The notes beneath the pieces are model-generated. The model was given only the letters and a program-made list of their open reading frames with translations. It made no database searches and was not told the DNA's origin. A stretch of DNA of 64,000 nucleotides from the NCBI GenBank assembly GCA_036495525.1, contig DASXMR010000139.1, forward strand, positions 35,831 to 99,830, in the 5' to 3' direction. The stretch's first letter is position 1. Each line of letters begins with the position of its first letter. Position numbers and translations under genes: made by a program. Positions 34,270-42,470 of the stretch are shown here, piece after piece. The stretch is from DASXMR01 sp036495525 (GTDB lineage: Bacteria; Actinomycetota; Actinomycetes; Streptosporangiales; Streptosporangiaceae).

Positions 34270-36360
34270 ATGAGAGGGCTGCTGACCAGGAGGAACGCCC
34301 AGCGCCGGGCGCGCTCCGCAGTCCCTGACGAGCGTCAGGCCGCTGCGGCCGCCCCAGCCGCCGTCGTGGCTGCAGCCAACGGCGCCGGCACAGCCAGCGG
34401 CGCTGGCACCGCCAATGACAGCCCAGCAGGCGGCATCGGCACGGTTAGCGGTAGCGGCACGGCCAACGGTGCCGGGCCGGGGAGCGGCACCGGGGGCAGG
34501 GCCGCGCTCGCACACGACCAGGCTACGGGGGAGGCGGAGGAGCCCCGCCCGGCTGGCCGCGTGGCGCAAATCGCGAGCCTTCGCGATTACCTGTTCCGCA
34601 CCGCTCGGGTCGTCTCGGCACGGCTGCGGCCGGCGCTTGCCTCCGCCGGTACGGGCATGGCCTCGGCATTGACTCGCGCGCGGGCGCGCTGGCGCGGGTC
34701 ACTGCAGGTGCGGGTGGTGACCGCGACTCTGGTGATCTCCGCGCTGGTAGCCGCCGTGCTCGGCTTCTTCCTTACCCAGCAGATCGCCGATGGGCTGCTG
34801 CAGAGCAAGGTGAAGGAGTCGGCGAGCCAGACCGGGCTGGGCATCAGGCTCGCCGAAGGTCAGCTCGGCGACAGCGTCAGCAAGCCTGGCAGCACTACCT
34901 GTCAGCAGATATTCAATACGCAGGGCGCGCTGCAGCCTCAGACCACCAACCCGGATTATCTCGTTGCGATCAGGGTGGTCAGCCCTGGAAAATCCACCCC
35001 GCCGACCTTCTGCGGCGGGGCCATCAACGGCTTGTCGCTCGGACAGGTGCCGCCGGCACTGATGGAGGCGGTCGAGGCGGATCAGGCGAAGAACGCCAGT
35101 CAGCTGCCGTATGTGTCGGTCACGGCGCGGTTCAGCGGCACCGGATCGCCGTTCAGCGGCACCGGGCCGCAGCGCGGGCTGCTGTTCGGCGCTCCGCTCG
35201 GCTCAGACCTCCAGCTGTTCTACTTCTTCCCGCTGAGTGCCGAGCAGAACACGCTCAAGCTGGTCCAGGGCACGGTGCTGCTGACCGGCATCGCGCTGGT
35301 GTTCCTGCTCGCCGGAATCGCCTCGTTGGTGACCCGCTGGGTGGTTCAGCCGGTAGCCAGGGCCTCGCAGGGTGCGCGCCGCCTGTCTACCGGCAGGCTG
35401 GACGAGCGGATGCAGGTGAAGGGCACCGACGAGCTGGCCGCGCTAGCGTCGTCGTTCAACGAGATGGCGGCGAGCCTGCAGGACAAGATGCAGGAGCTGC
35501 AGAACCTGTCGCAGGTGCAGCGACAGTTCGTCTCCGACGTCTCGCACGAGCTGCGCACGCCGCTGACCACGATCAGGATCGCCGCTGACCTGCTTTATGA
35601 GTCCAGGCTGCAGCTGGACGGGTCCGGCCGCAGGTCTGCCGAGCTGCTGCAGAGCCAGCTCGAGCGGTTCGAGTCGCTGCTGGTCGACCTGCTGGAGATC
35701 AGCAGGTATGACGCCAACGCCGCCACGCTCGACGCCGAGCCCGTCGACATCTGCGACCTGGCCAGGAATGCCGCCGATGTCGCTCAGCAGCTCGCCGAGC
35801 GGCGGGGTGCGAAGATCGAGTTCCGGCTGCCCAGCGAGCCTTGCGTGGCGGAAGCCGACCGGCGCCGGGTCGAGCGGATCCTGCGCAATCTCCTGGTCAA
35901 CGCCGTGGAGCACGGCGAGAACAAGGATGCCGTGGTCACAGTCGCCGCTGACCGTGACGCGGTCGCGGTGTCGGTCAGGGACTACGGGGTCGGCCTGGCC
36001 CCCGGCGAGGACCGCCTGGTGTTCGACCGGTTCTGGCGGGCTGACCCGGCGCGCGCGCGTACCACCGGCGGGACCGGCCTCGGGCTGTCCATCGCGCTGG
36101 AAGACGCCCGTCTGCACGGCGGGTGGCTGGAAGCCTGGGGCGCGCCCGGCCAGGGGTCGGTGTTCCGGCTGACGCTGCCCCGGCGGGCCGGCTGTCAGCT
36201 GGCCGGATCCCCGCTGGCCCTCTCCCCGGTAGAGGCGGTGGCGGCCGTGACGGTGACCGGCCAGTCGTACGCTGGCCCCGGTCGCGATCATCAGGGCGCC
36301 CGGCCGGGTCTCCACAGTGACCCGCGCCGGAGTCACGAGAAGGGCCGGTTCGGTGGCTAG
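34270..36360 (+). CDS. mtrB: Sensor histidine kinase MtrB
   Basis: Cognate kinase of MtrA, 696 residues. There is an unusually long Ala/Gly/Thr-rich cytoplasmic N-terminus (1-100), TM1 at about 148-170, an extracytoplasmic sensor, TM2 at about 334-357, a HAMP domain (about 355-408), HisKA with SDVSHELRTPLTTIR (His426), the N-box RILRNLLVNAVEHGE, the G1 box DYGVGLA and the G2 box GGTGLGLSI. AGGTAGG precedes the ATG. The final 60 residues are a variable tail. The stop overlaps lpqB by 8 bp, coupling kinase and lipoprotein. Confidence 0.96.
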   Translation: MRGLLTRRNAQRRARSAVPDERQAAAAAPAAVVAAANGAGTASGAGTANDSPAGGIGTVSGSGTANGAGPGSGTGGRAALAHDQATGEAEEPRPAGRVAQIASLRDYLFRTARVVSARLRPALASAGTGMASALTRARARWRGSLQVRVVTATLVISALVAAVLGFFLTQQIADGLLQSKVKESASQTGLGIRLAEGQLGDSVSKPGSTTCQQIFNTQGALQPQTTNPDYLVAIRVVSPGKSTPPTFCGGAINGLSLGQVPPALMEAVEADQAKNASQLPYVSVTARFSGTGSPFSGTGPQRGLLFGAPLGSDLQLFYFFPLSAEQNTLKLVQGTVLLTGIALVFLLAGIASLVTRWVVQPVARASQGARRLSTGRLDERMQVKGTDELAALASSFNEMAASLQDKMQELQNLSQVQRQFVSDVSHELRTPLTTIRIAADLLYESRLQLDGSGRRSAELLQSQLERFESLLVDLLEISRYDANAATLDAEPVDICDLARNAADVAQQLAERRGAKIEFRLPSEPCVAEADRRRVERILRNLLVNAVEHGENKDAVVTVAADRDAVAVSVRDYGVGLAPGEDRLVFDRFWRADPARARTTGGTGLGLSIALEDARLHGGWLEAWGAPGQGSVFRLTLPRRAGCQLAGSPLALSPVEAVAAVTVTGQSYAGPGRDHQGARPGLHSDPRRSHEKGRFGG

Positions 36361-38251
36361 CCCCCAGCGGGCGCGAGGCGGCGGCCGGGGCTGGCCTTCC
36401 GCGGCCCGGCTGGGCGGCGCGCTGGCCGCCGTAGTGCTGGTCCTGGCCGGGTGCGCGACGCTGCCGACGACCAGTGCGGTCCAGCAGGAGACGGTGAGCA
36501 GCCCGAAGCTGGGCCAGAGCTACCCGCAGCTGATCCCGGTCGGACCCACATCCGGTGAACGGCCCCAGGACATCGTGCGTGGCTTCCTGGCTGCCAGCGC
36601 TAGCTTTGCTGACGGACATCATGTCGCGCACGAGTACCTGGCTCCCCATGTGCCCTGGAATCCCACCAGTGCGGCGACTGTCGTCAGCACCATCCACGTC
36701 ACCACGCGGGTAATCCCGGCCGGGAACGCCCCCAACGGCGCGAAGTCGACGGCGATCGTCGAGTTCACCGGGCAGCGGCTGGCCACGCTGACCGCCAGCG
36801 GCCAGTACGTGCAGTCGTCCGGCTCCTCGCACGCCACGTTCAGCCTGGTGCTGGAGGGTGGTCAGTGGCGCATCACCAAGCTGCCGAACTCGCACGAGCT
36901 GATCTTGCAGAATGACGACTTCGAGCGCGTCTACCTGGCCAGGAACCTCTACTTCTACAGTCCCACTCCGACGCAGCAGCCCGGAAGTGCCCGGCACAGT
37001 GTCAAACACCTGGTGCCCGACCCGATCTACGTACCCGAGCAGGGCACGAACACGACCTCCGCCCAGGCGCCCGCGCTCAGCCTGGTGTCTGCGTTGCGCG
37101 CGGCGCCATCAGCCGGCCCGCTGCAGGGCAGCGGGACGAGAACCGCGTTCCCGCCCGGCACCACGGTGCTGGGCGTGCAGGTGGTTGGCACTCAGGCCGT
37201 CGTCGATCTCGGCGGCCAGGCAGTTCGTGCGAGCCAGCAGCAGCTGAGCGAGATGGCCGCGCAGATCGCCCTGACCCTGACTGGCTCGTCGTACTCGCCG
37301 TCCGCGATCCGCTCGGTAGAGCTTCAGGTCAATCACGTCACCAAGCGGAAACTGCTGCACGCGACCGATTTCGCAGATGTAGCCCCCGCCGTGCCCGCCG
37401 GGCAGCTGTACTACATCTCCGGCAACCGGGTCTGGAGGTACGGCGGCGCGCAGCTGTCGCGGCAGCAGTCGTGGCTGACCGGGGACCCTCCGCCGCGCGT
37501 CAGTCAGATCGCCGTGCAGCCCGTGCCGTCAGGCGTGATACCGCAGATCGCCGGGCTCGTCCCCGACCAGCACGGCTGTCTCGTCTACATCGGCCTGGCA
37601 GACCGCAAGACGGGCGTGCATTCACAGCACCTCGGGGGCGCGTGTTCATCGCTGAGCGTCGACAGTCAGGGAAACGTCTGGATCGCCGCCGGCAGCAAGG
37701 TGTGGATGCTGCCGGCCGGCGGCCGTGCCGCCCTCCGCGTGGTGATCGGGGACCTGCCGCCGGGCGAGTCCGTCACCGGCCTGCGGGTCGCCCCGGACAA
37801 CACCAGGGTGGCAGTGCTGGGCAGGGATGGCCAGGGTCAGGCGCACCTATGGCTCGGGGCAATTCAGAACGGCCCGATCGATCGCCGGCCGGGGTCGATT
37901 GACCAGGTCGACATCGGGACGCCGGGCTCGATGCTGCAGATCGGCGCGGACATCCCCGACCCGCAGTCGCTGGCCTGGTACGACCCTGATCATGTGATGG
38001 TGCTGTCGGGCGGCGGCGGCAGCCACCAGCTGTTCGAGGTGCCGGTCAACGGCGGCAGCTCCACCAGGATCGACACGCCGCCCGGTGCGGGTTTGGTTTG
38101 GCTCGCAGCAACCGGGCCGGGCCAGCAGCCGGCCCTGGCTGTGGCCACCAGTTCGGGGCGGATTGAGGTGTCGAACGGCGTGACGACGAACGGGGCCACA
38201 ACGTGGACGCAGCTCAGCCAGAAGGGCAGGGCTCCGGCGTTCTCCGGCTGA
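36353..38251 (+). CDS. lpqB: Lipoprotein LpqB
   Basis: Lipoprotein partner of MtrB, 632 residues. The signal peptide ends in the lipobox LAGC (Cys34). A GerMN/sporulation-type domain follows (about 190-330), with a C-terminal LpqB beta-propeller region. In mycobacteria LpqB modulates MtrAB phosphorylation and cell-envelope homeostasis. The GTG at 36353 was chosen because AGAAGGG lies upstream and it gives a standard lipoprotein signal; an ATG-class start 36 bp earlier would lengthen the n-region inside mtrB. Usually a comF-like gene follows before hpf in mycobacteria; none is seen here. Confidence 0.93.
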   Translation: MASPQRARGGGRGWPSAARLGGALAAVVLVLAGCATLPTTSAVQQETVSSPKLGQSYPQLIPVGPTSGERPQDIVRGFLAASASFADGHHVAHEYLAPHVPWNPTSAATVVSTIHVTTRVIPAGNAPNGAKSTAIVEFTGQRLATLTASGQYVQSSGSSHATFSLVLEGGQWRITKLPNSHELILQNDDFERVYLARNLYFYSPTPTQQPGSARHSVKHLVPDPIYVPEQGTNTTSAQAPALSLVSALRAAPSAGPLQGSGTRTAFPPGTTVLGVQVVGTQAVVDLGGQAVRASQQQLSEMAAQIALTLTGSSYSPSAIRSVELQVNHVTKRKLLHATDFADVAPAVPAGQLYYISGNRVWRYGGAQLSRQQSWLTGDPPPRVSQIAVQPVPSGVIPQIAGLVPDQHGCLVYIGLADRKTGVHSQHLGGACSSLSVDSQGNVWIAAGSKVWMLPAGGRAALRVVIGDLPPGESVTGLRVAPDNTRVAVLGRDGQGQAHLWLGAIQNGPIDRRPGSIDQVDIGTPGSMLQIGADIPDPQSLAWYDPDHVMVLSGGGGSHQLFEVPVNGGSSTRIDTPPGAGLVWLAATGPGQQPALAVATSSGRIEVSNGVTTNGATTWTQLSQKGRAPAFSG

Positions 38252-38631
38252 GCAGCGTTGCTCGCGCTGCGATTTCATGGCCGGCCCCCTCCTGACAGGA
38301 GGTTCGCGGCGAGCTAGCGTCAGGTCATGGCACCCGCCCGGGTCCGTGGTTGCGCCGGGCTGTCCGTTCCGCTCGCGGGACGACACGCCCGGCTAGCCGA
38401 TGCCAGCCGCAGGCGAAACGGCCCACGTAAGGCGACTTGTCGTCGACTGATCACGGTGCGGCTTAGAAGTAAGTCCTGCCCCGCCGGGGGATCCGATATC
38501 TCCTGGGTAGGGAGAAGGGTAGTAGTGGCAAAAGCTGGCTGCGAGCCCCTCAGCAGGCGAATGTGGGGACGAAGACCAGGTCGGCCGGGCGGGTGCCGCC
38601 AGCCAGCAGCGGGCAGAAGGGGGTTCCCTGC
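38252..38631. other. 380-bp intergenic region between lpqB and hpf
   Basis: No convincing gene: the open frames here are in poor codon register or overlap hpf out of frame, and there is no ComF (phosphoribosyltransferase) signature. It holds a perfect 7-bp inverted repeat (38288-38302) 37 bp after the lpqB stop and, nearer hpf, a purine-rich stretch with GGGTAGGGAGAAGGGTAG (about 38509-38526). The hpf promoter should lie here, but I cannot assign it. GAAGGGGG, the hpf ribosome site, is at its end. Confidence 0.5.
38288..38302. repeat. 15-bp palindrome CCTCCTG-A-CAGGAGG
   Basis: Perfect 7-bp arms around one base, too tight for an RNA hairpin, so a protein-binding site is more likely than a terminator. 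It contains the TCCTGAC half-site also seen in the operators at 40320-40373. Confidence 0.5.
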
Positions 38632-39417
38632 GTGGACATCATCTTCAAGGGCCGGCATACCGACGTTCTGGAGCGATTCCGCAGGCACGCCGCCGCGAAG
38701 CTCAGCAAGATCGAGCGGCTGAGCGCCAGGGCGATCAGGGTCGACGTCGAGGTCTCAGCCGAGCGCAACCCGCGTCAGTCGGGCCGCAAGGAGCGGGTGG
38801 AGCTGACGATTACCTCGCCGGGGCCGGCCATCCGGGCCGAGGCGGCTGCCGAGGATCGTTTCGCCGCCCTCGACATGGCGCTGGCCAAGCTGGAGTCGCG
38901 GCTACGGCGGGCGAACGACCGCCGGAAGGGCCGTCACGGCGCGCACGCCGCGGTCCGGGTGACCGATCTGCCTGAGGCCGACGGCGGGCCGCAGACCGGG
39001 GCTGCGGCCGGCACCGGGGCGCGGGGCGTCAGCGACGATGAAGATGAGGTGCCAGCGCAGCAGGCGGCCGGGCAGTCGCAGGCCGCGTCCGGCGACGTGG
39101 TCTCCATCGAGATGGAAGGCGATGGACCGCTGGTAGTCCGCGAGAAGTTCCACCAGGCCAGCCCGATGGGCATCGACCAGGCGCTACTCGAGATGGAACT
39201 GGTCGGGCATGACTTCTTCCTGTTCCGCGACGCGCAGTGCGGCATCCCGAGCGTGGTCTACCGGCGCCGGGGCTATCAGTACGGCGTGCTCCGCCTGATG
39301 GAGGACTCCCCCGACAGCCGGCCCACGCGGACCCCCGCTGCGGTGCCGCAGCACGGTGAGGCGGGCAACGGACAGCGCCGCACCACTGCTGCGCTAGGAG
39401 CTGGCCGGGCCGGCTGA
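38632..39417 (+). CDS. hpf: Long-form ribosome hibernation promoting factor
   Basis: A 261-residue ribosome-associated protein that inactivates ribosomes as dimers in stationary phase or stress. The N-terminal S30AE domain (1-105; DIIFKGRHTDVLERFRRH to LESRLRRANDRRKG) and the C-terminal dimerisation domain (about 160-225; VVREKFHQASPMGIDQALLEMELVGHDFFLF) are joined by an acidic linker, the normal long-HPF layout. The GTG at 38632 was chosen because GAAGGGGG lies about 8 nt upstream and the S30AE fold starts there. Position between lpqB and secA is conserved in actinobacteria. A long hairpin follows its stop. Confidence 0.94.
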   Translation: MDIIFKGRHTDVLERFRRHAAAKLSKIERLSARAIRVDVEVSAERNPRQSGRKERVELTITSPGPAIRAEAAAEDRFAALDMALAKLESRLRRANDRRKGRHGAHAAVRVTDLPEADGGPQTGAAAGTGARGVSDDEDEVPAQQAAGQSQAASGDVVSIEMEGDGPLVVREKFHQASPMGIDQALLEMELVGHDFFLFRDAQCGIPSVVYRRRGYQYGVLRLMEDSPDSRPTRTPAAVPQHGEAGNGQRRTTAALGAGRAG

Positions 39418-39456
39418 GGCCGGCAGCCAGCCGCGCGCCCGGCTACGCAGGATGGC

Positions 39457-39510
39457 CCATGATCCGGTAAGAAAGACGTGTCGCAGCGCACATTTCTCAC
39501 CGGATCATGG
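39457..39510 (+). terminator. Long imperfect inverted repeat between hpf and the response regulator
   Basis: CCATGATCCGGT (39457-39468) is perfectly complementary to ACCGGATCATGG (39499-39510). After one mismatch AGAAA also pairs with TTTCT, giving an 18-position stem around an 18-nt loop. It starts 40 bp after the hpf stop and ends 41 bp before the regulator ATG. It could terminate hpf transcription, process the mRNA, or be an operator. No T-run follows. Confidence 0.6.
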
Positions 39511-39551
39511 ATCGGCATGCTGGTGTCGACGGCTGCGGAAGGAGGAGGGCT

Positions 39552-40271
39552 ATGGGAGGCACCGCCGGGGCCGCTGATCAGGCGTCGACGGCCCCGCAGA
39601 GCCCGGAGCCCATCCGCACGATGATCGTCGACGATCACGCGCTGTTTCGCCGTGGCCTGGAGATGGTGCTGCAGTCCGAGCCGGACATCGAGCTGGTCGG
39701 CGAGGCCAGCGACGGCGCCGAGGCAGTGGAGAAGGCCGGCGAGTCCTTGCCTGACGTCGTGCTCATGGACATCAGGATGCCCCGCAGCAGCGGCATCGAG
39801 GCATGCCGGGCGATGAAGGAAGAAGTGCCGAGCGCCAAGATCGTCATGCTCACGATCAGCGACGAGGAAGAGGACCTGTTCGAGGCCATCCGCGCTGGCG
39901 CGAGCGGCTACCTGCTCAAGGACATCCCGCTAGACGAGGTCGCAGAGACGGTGCGCGCCGTCAATGGCGGGCAGTCGCTGATCAATCCCTCGATGGCCGG
40001 CAAGCTGCTGACTGAGTTCGCCGCGCTGGCCAGGCGAGAAGAGGAGGAGCGCGCGCAGCGGATCCCCGCTCCGCGGCTCACCGAGCGGGAGATGCAGGTA
40101 CTCAAGCTGGTGGCCAGGGGGATGAACAACAGGGACATCGCCAAGGAGCTGTTCATCTCCGATAACACGGTCAAGAACCATGTCCGCAACATCCTGGAGA
40201 AGCTCCAGATCCATTCGCGGATGGAAGCCGTCATGGTCGCCGTCCGGGACAAGCTGATCGAGTTCGGCTGA
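39552..40271 (+). CDS. NarL/LuxR-type orphan response regulator
   Basis: A 239-residue regulator. The receiver domain (about 22-140) has TMIVDDHALFRRGLE, phospho-acceptor Asp in VVLMDIRMPRSSG and Lys in YLLKDIP. The C-terminal LuxR helix-turn-helix (about 172-235) has LTEREMQVLKLVARGMNNRD and DNTVKNHVRNILEKL. The ATG at 39552 is preceded by GGAGGAGGGC. No kinase gene is adjacent, so it is an orphan at this locus. A regulator in this place between hpf and secA also exists in Streptomyces. The hairpin at 39457-39510 sits between it and hpf. Confidence 0.93.
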   Translation: MGGTAGAADQASTAPQSPEPIRTMIVDDHALFRRGLEMVLQSEPDIELVGEASDGAEAVEKAGESLPDVVLMDIRMPRSSGIEACRAMKEEVPSAKIVMLTISDEEEDLFEAIRAGASGYLLKDIPLDEVAETVRAVNGGQSLINPSMAGKLLTEFAALARREEEERAQRIPAPRLTEREMQVLKLVARGMNNRDIAKELFISDNTVKNHVRNILEKLQIHSRMEAVMVAVRDKLIEFG

Positions 40272-40317
40272 CCTGGCGTTGCTGGGCAGCCTTGATCCGC
40301 CGTTCCCTCCTATTGGC

Positions 40318-40347
40318 TTGTCAGGGACCTCCTGACGCCGCTAAGGT
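40318..40347 (+). promoter_or_regulatory. Probable promoter of the zinc-finger regulator
   Basis: TTGTCA (40318-40323), an 18-nt spacer and TAAGGT (40342-40347). Operator 1 lies over the -35 and spacer, and operator 2 over the expected start point near 40354, the geometry of a repressed promoter. Confidence 0.6.
40320..40336. promoter_or_regulatory. Operator 1, GTCAGG-N5-CCTGAC
   Basis: GTCAGGGACCTCCTGAC: perfect 6-bp arms, 5-nt centre. Same core as operator 2, centres 36 bp apart. Confidence 0.75.
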
Positions 40348-40354
40348 GACGTTG

Positions 40355-40373
40355 TGTCAGGATCTTCCTGACA
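40355..40373. promoter_or_regulatory. Operator 2, TGTCAGG-N5-CCTGACA
   Basis: TGTCAGGATCTTCCTGACA: perfect 7-bp arms, 5-nt centre, ending 14 bp before the ATG and directly before the AAGGAGGG ribosome site. Confidence 0.8.
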
Positions 40374-40387
40374 GCCAAGGAGGGCAC

Positions 40388-40834
40388 ATGGCGGCGAAGG
40401 CCGGCGCGCTGAAGTCCGAAGCCGAACCGGACGAGACATATCCAGATATACGGGGAAGCGCAGCCTGCTCGTTCTGCCTGAAGCCAGCGGCCGACGTCGA
40501 ACGGCTCGTCGCCGGACCTGGCGTGCACATCTGCAACGAGTGCGTCGAGCTCGCCGCCGCAGTTATCAAGACCGTGGCCGCCGAGCAGCCCGTGGCGTCG
40601 CGGTGGGATCAGGAGATGTCTGACGAAGCCCTGCTGGCGCACCTGCCGCGGGTCTCCGCGCTCAGCGTCCAGGTCGAGCGGCAGCTGGCAGCGTGGGTTG
40701 GCACCGCAAGGGCGCGCGGCATCACCTGGACCAGGATCGGCCTTGCCCTGGGCATGACCAGGCAGTCGGCGTGGGAGAGGTTCGCCGGGACCGGGCACGC
40801 GGGTCTGCTGCCGCCCGGTCAGCCTGATGCCTGA
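40388..40834 (+). CDS. ClpX-type C4 zinc-finger protein with C-terminal helix-turn-helix
   Basis: A 148-residue protein. The N-terminal half contains a ClpX-type C4 zinc finger (Cys27, Cys30, Cys49, Cys52; CSFC and HICNECVELAAAVI), but there is no AAA+ domain. The C-terminal half (about 95-135) has a helix-turn-helix-like segment, RGITWTRIGLALGMTRQSAW. This two-part layout suggests a small DNA-binding regulator. AAGGAGGG lies just before the ATG at 40388. Two near-identical palindromes over its promoter suggest autoregulation. Its end overlaps the MFS gene start by 8 bp, so it probably controls that transporter. Confidence 0.8.
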   Translation: MAAKAGALKSEAEPDETYPDIRGSAACSFCLKPAADVERLVAGPGVHICNECVELAAAVIKTVAAEQPVASRWDQEMSDEALLAHLPRVSALSVQVERQLAAWVGTARARGITWTRIGLALGMTRQSAWERFAGTGHAGLLPPGQPDA

Positions 40835-42434
40835 CGCCGGGCCGTCGGCCGGCCCGGCGGATCCGGGCGGGACGACTGAGGCGGCCAGGGCGGGACCAGA
40901 TGCGGCGGGAGCCAGGACAGCAGCGGCGGGCGCGCCGGGGCGGGCGGGGGCTGAGGCCAGCGTCGCCGGGCCAGCAAGTCGCGGCGCCGAGCCGTCGTCA
41001 GGCGCCCCGGCCGGGCTGTGGCGGCACCGGGACTTCATGCTGCTCTGGGCCGGCCAGTAGGTCAGCGAGATCGGCTCGGCGGTCACCACGCTCGGCCTGC
41101 CGCTCGCGGCCGTCGTGCTGCTGCACGCCACCACCTTCGAAGTAGGGCTGCTGACGGCGGCCTCGACGATCTCCTTCCTGCTGATCGCGCTGCCGGCCGG
41201 AGTGGTGGTCGACCGGACTGCCCGGCGGCGCCTGATGCTCGGCTGCGACGTGGCACGAACGCTGATCATCGGCTCAGTGCCGGTCGCCTGGGCGCTCGGC
41301 CACCTGACCATGGCCCAGCTGTTCGCGGTCGCGTTCCTCTCTGGCCTGCTGACCGTCTTCTTCGACGTCGCCTACCAGAGTTACCTGCCCTCGCTGGTCC
41401 GCGCCGGGCAGCTGATCGACGGCAACGGCAAGCTGGGCGCGACTCAGTCGTTCGCTCAGGTCGTCGGGCCTGGGCTGGGTGGCGCGCTGTTCGGCGCGTT
41501 CAAGGCGACGGCGTTCACGGTCGACGCCGTCTCCTACGCGGTCTCCGCGCTGTCGCTCGCGCTGATCCGCACGCGGGAGAAGCCGCCAGACCGCGGGACG
41601 CCCGCGACCGGCGAACGGCCCAGGCTGCGGCACGAGGCGGTCGCCGGACTCCTCTTCGTGGTCAGGCACCCGATTCTGCGCAAGATCGCGGCCTGCACTG
41701 GTACCGCCAACCTGTTCGGCGCCATGACCAGCGCGCTTGCGGTCATCTTCCTGGTCCGGGTGCTCCGCGTGCCGCCTGGCTACACCGGCCTGCTCTTCGG
41801 CGGCGCCAGCGTCGCCGGCGTGCTGGCCGGCGTGGTATCGGGGCGGCTGGCCAGGCTGATCGGCAGCGCGCGAATCATCTGGTTCTCGCTGCTGGTGTTC
41901 GGCAGCCCGCAGCTGCTGCTCCCGCTGGCGCAGCGGGGCTGGCCGCTGGCTTTCTTCGTGATCGGCGATGCGGCCACGATCTTCGCCGCCGTCCTCTACA
42001 ACATCGCCCAGGTCAGCTATCGGCAGTCGGTGTGCCCGCCAGGCCTGCTCGGCCGGATGAACGCGGCCATCCGGTGGATCGTCTGGGGCACGCTGCCGCT
42101 CGGCGGGGTGATCGGCGGCACCCTCGGCTCGACGATTGGGGTGCGGCCGACGCTGTGGATCGGCGTCATCGGCAGCTGGGCCGCCGGATTCCTGGTACTG
42201 CTCTCGCCGCTGCGCAGGCTGCGAGACATTCCATCGACCGAGGCGGGTGCTGCCGGACAGGCCGATCCCGGTGAGCAGGCAGCGTCAGGTGAGCGGCCCG
42301 AAGCGGAAGGGCGGGTGGCAGGTCGGCCGGCCACCCGGCTAGCGCCAGGGCGGCATCGCGGCGGCCGGCGCCGGGGAGGCCGGGTTCGGCGCGGTGCGGC
42401 AGGCCGGCGCCGGCCGCGAGCCGGATGGCGCTGA
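40827..42434 (+). pseudogene. MFS transporter interrupted by an in-frame TAG
   Basis: Reads as one MFS transporter of about 535 codons except for a TAG at 41058-41060 (codon 78). Upstream is an Ala/Gly/Pro-rich head ending LWRHRDFMLLWAGQ; downstream the same frame resumes VSEIGSAVTTLGLPLAAVVLL and continues without a break through about 11 more helices to 42434. The stop falls inside the first membrane helix motif, where a sense codon (for example CAG or ACG) is expected. A single base change explains it: real mutation, sequencing error, or stop read-through. Restart at the GTG at 41115 would lose TM1 and has no ribosome site. The gene is coupled to the zinc-finger regulator by an 8-bp overlap. 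Confidence 0.8.
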
Positions 42435-42470
42435 GCAGCGGCGGCCGACGGTGACCGTGCCCTGCGAGGC

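Noticed and set aside
38252..38631. ComF-like remnant between lpqB and hpf
   Set aside because: No phosphoribosyltransferase signature or zinc cysteines in any frame of the interval.
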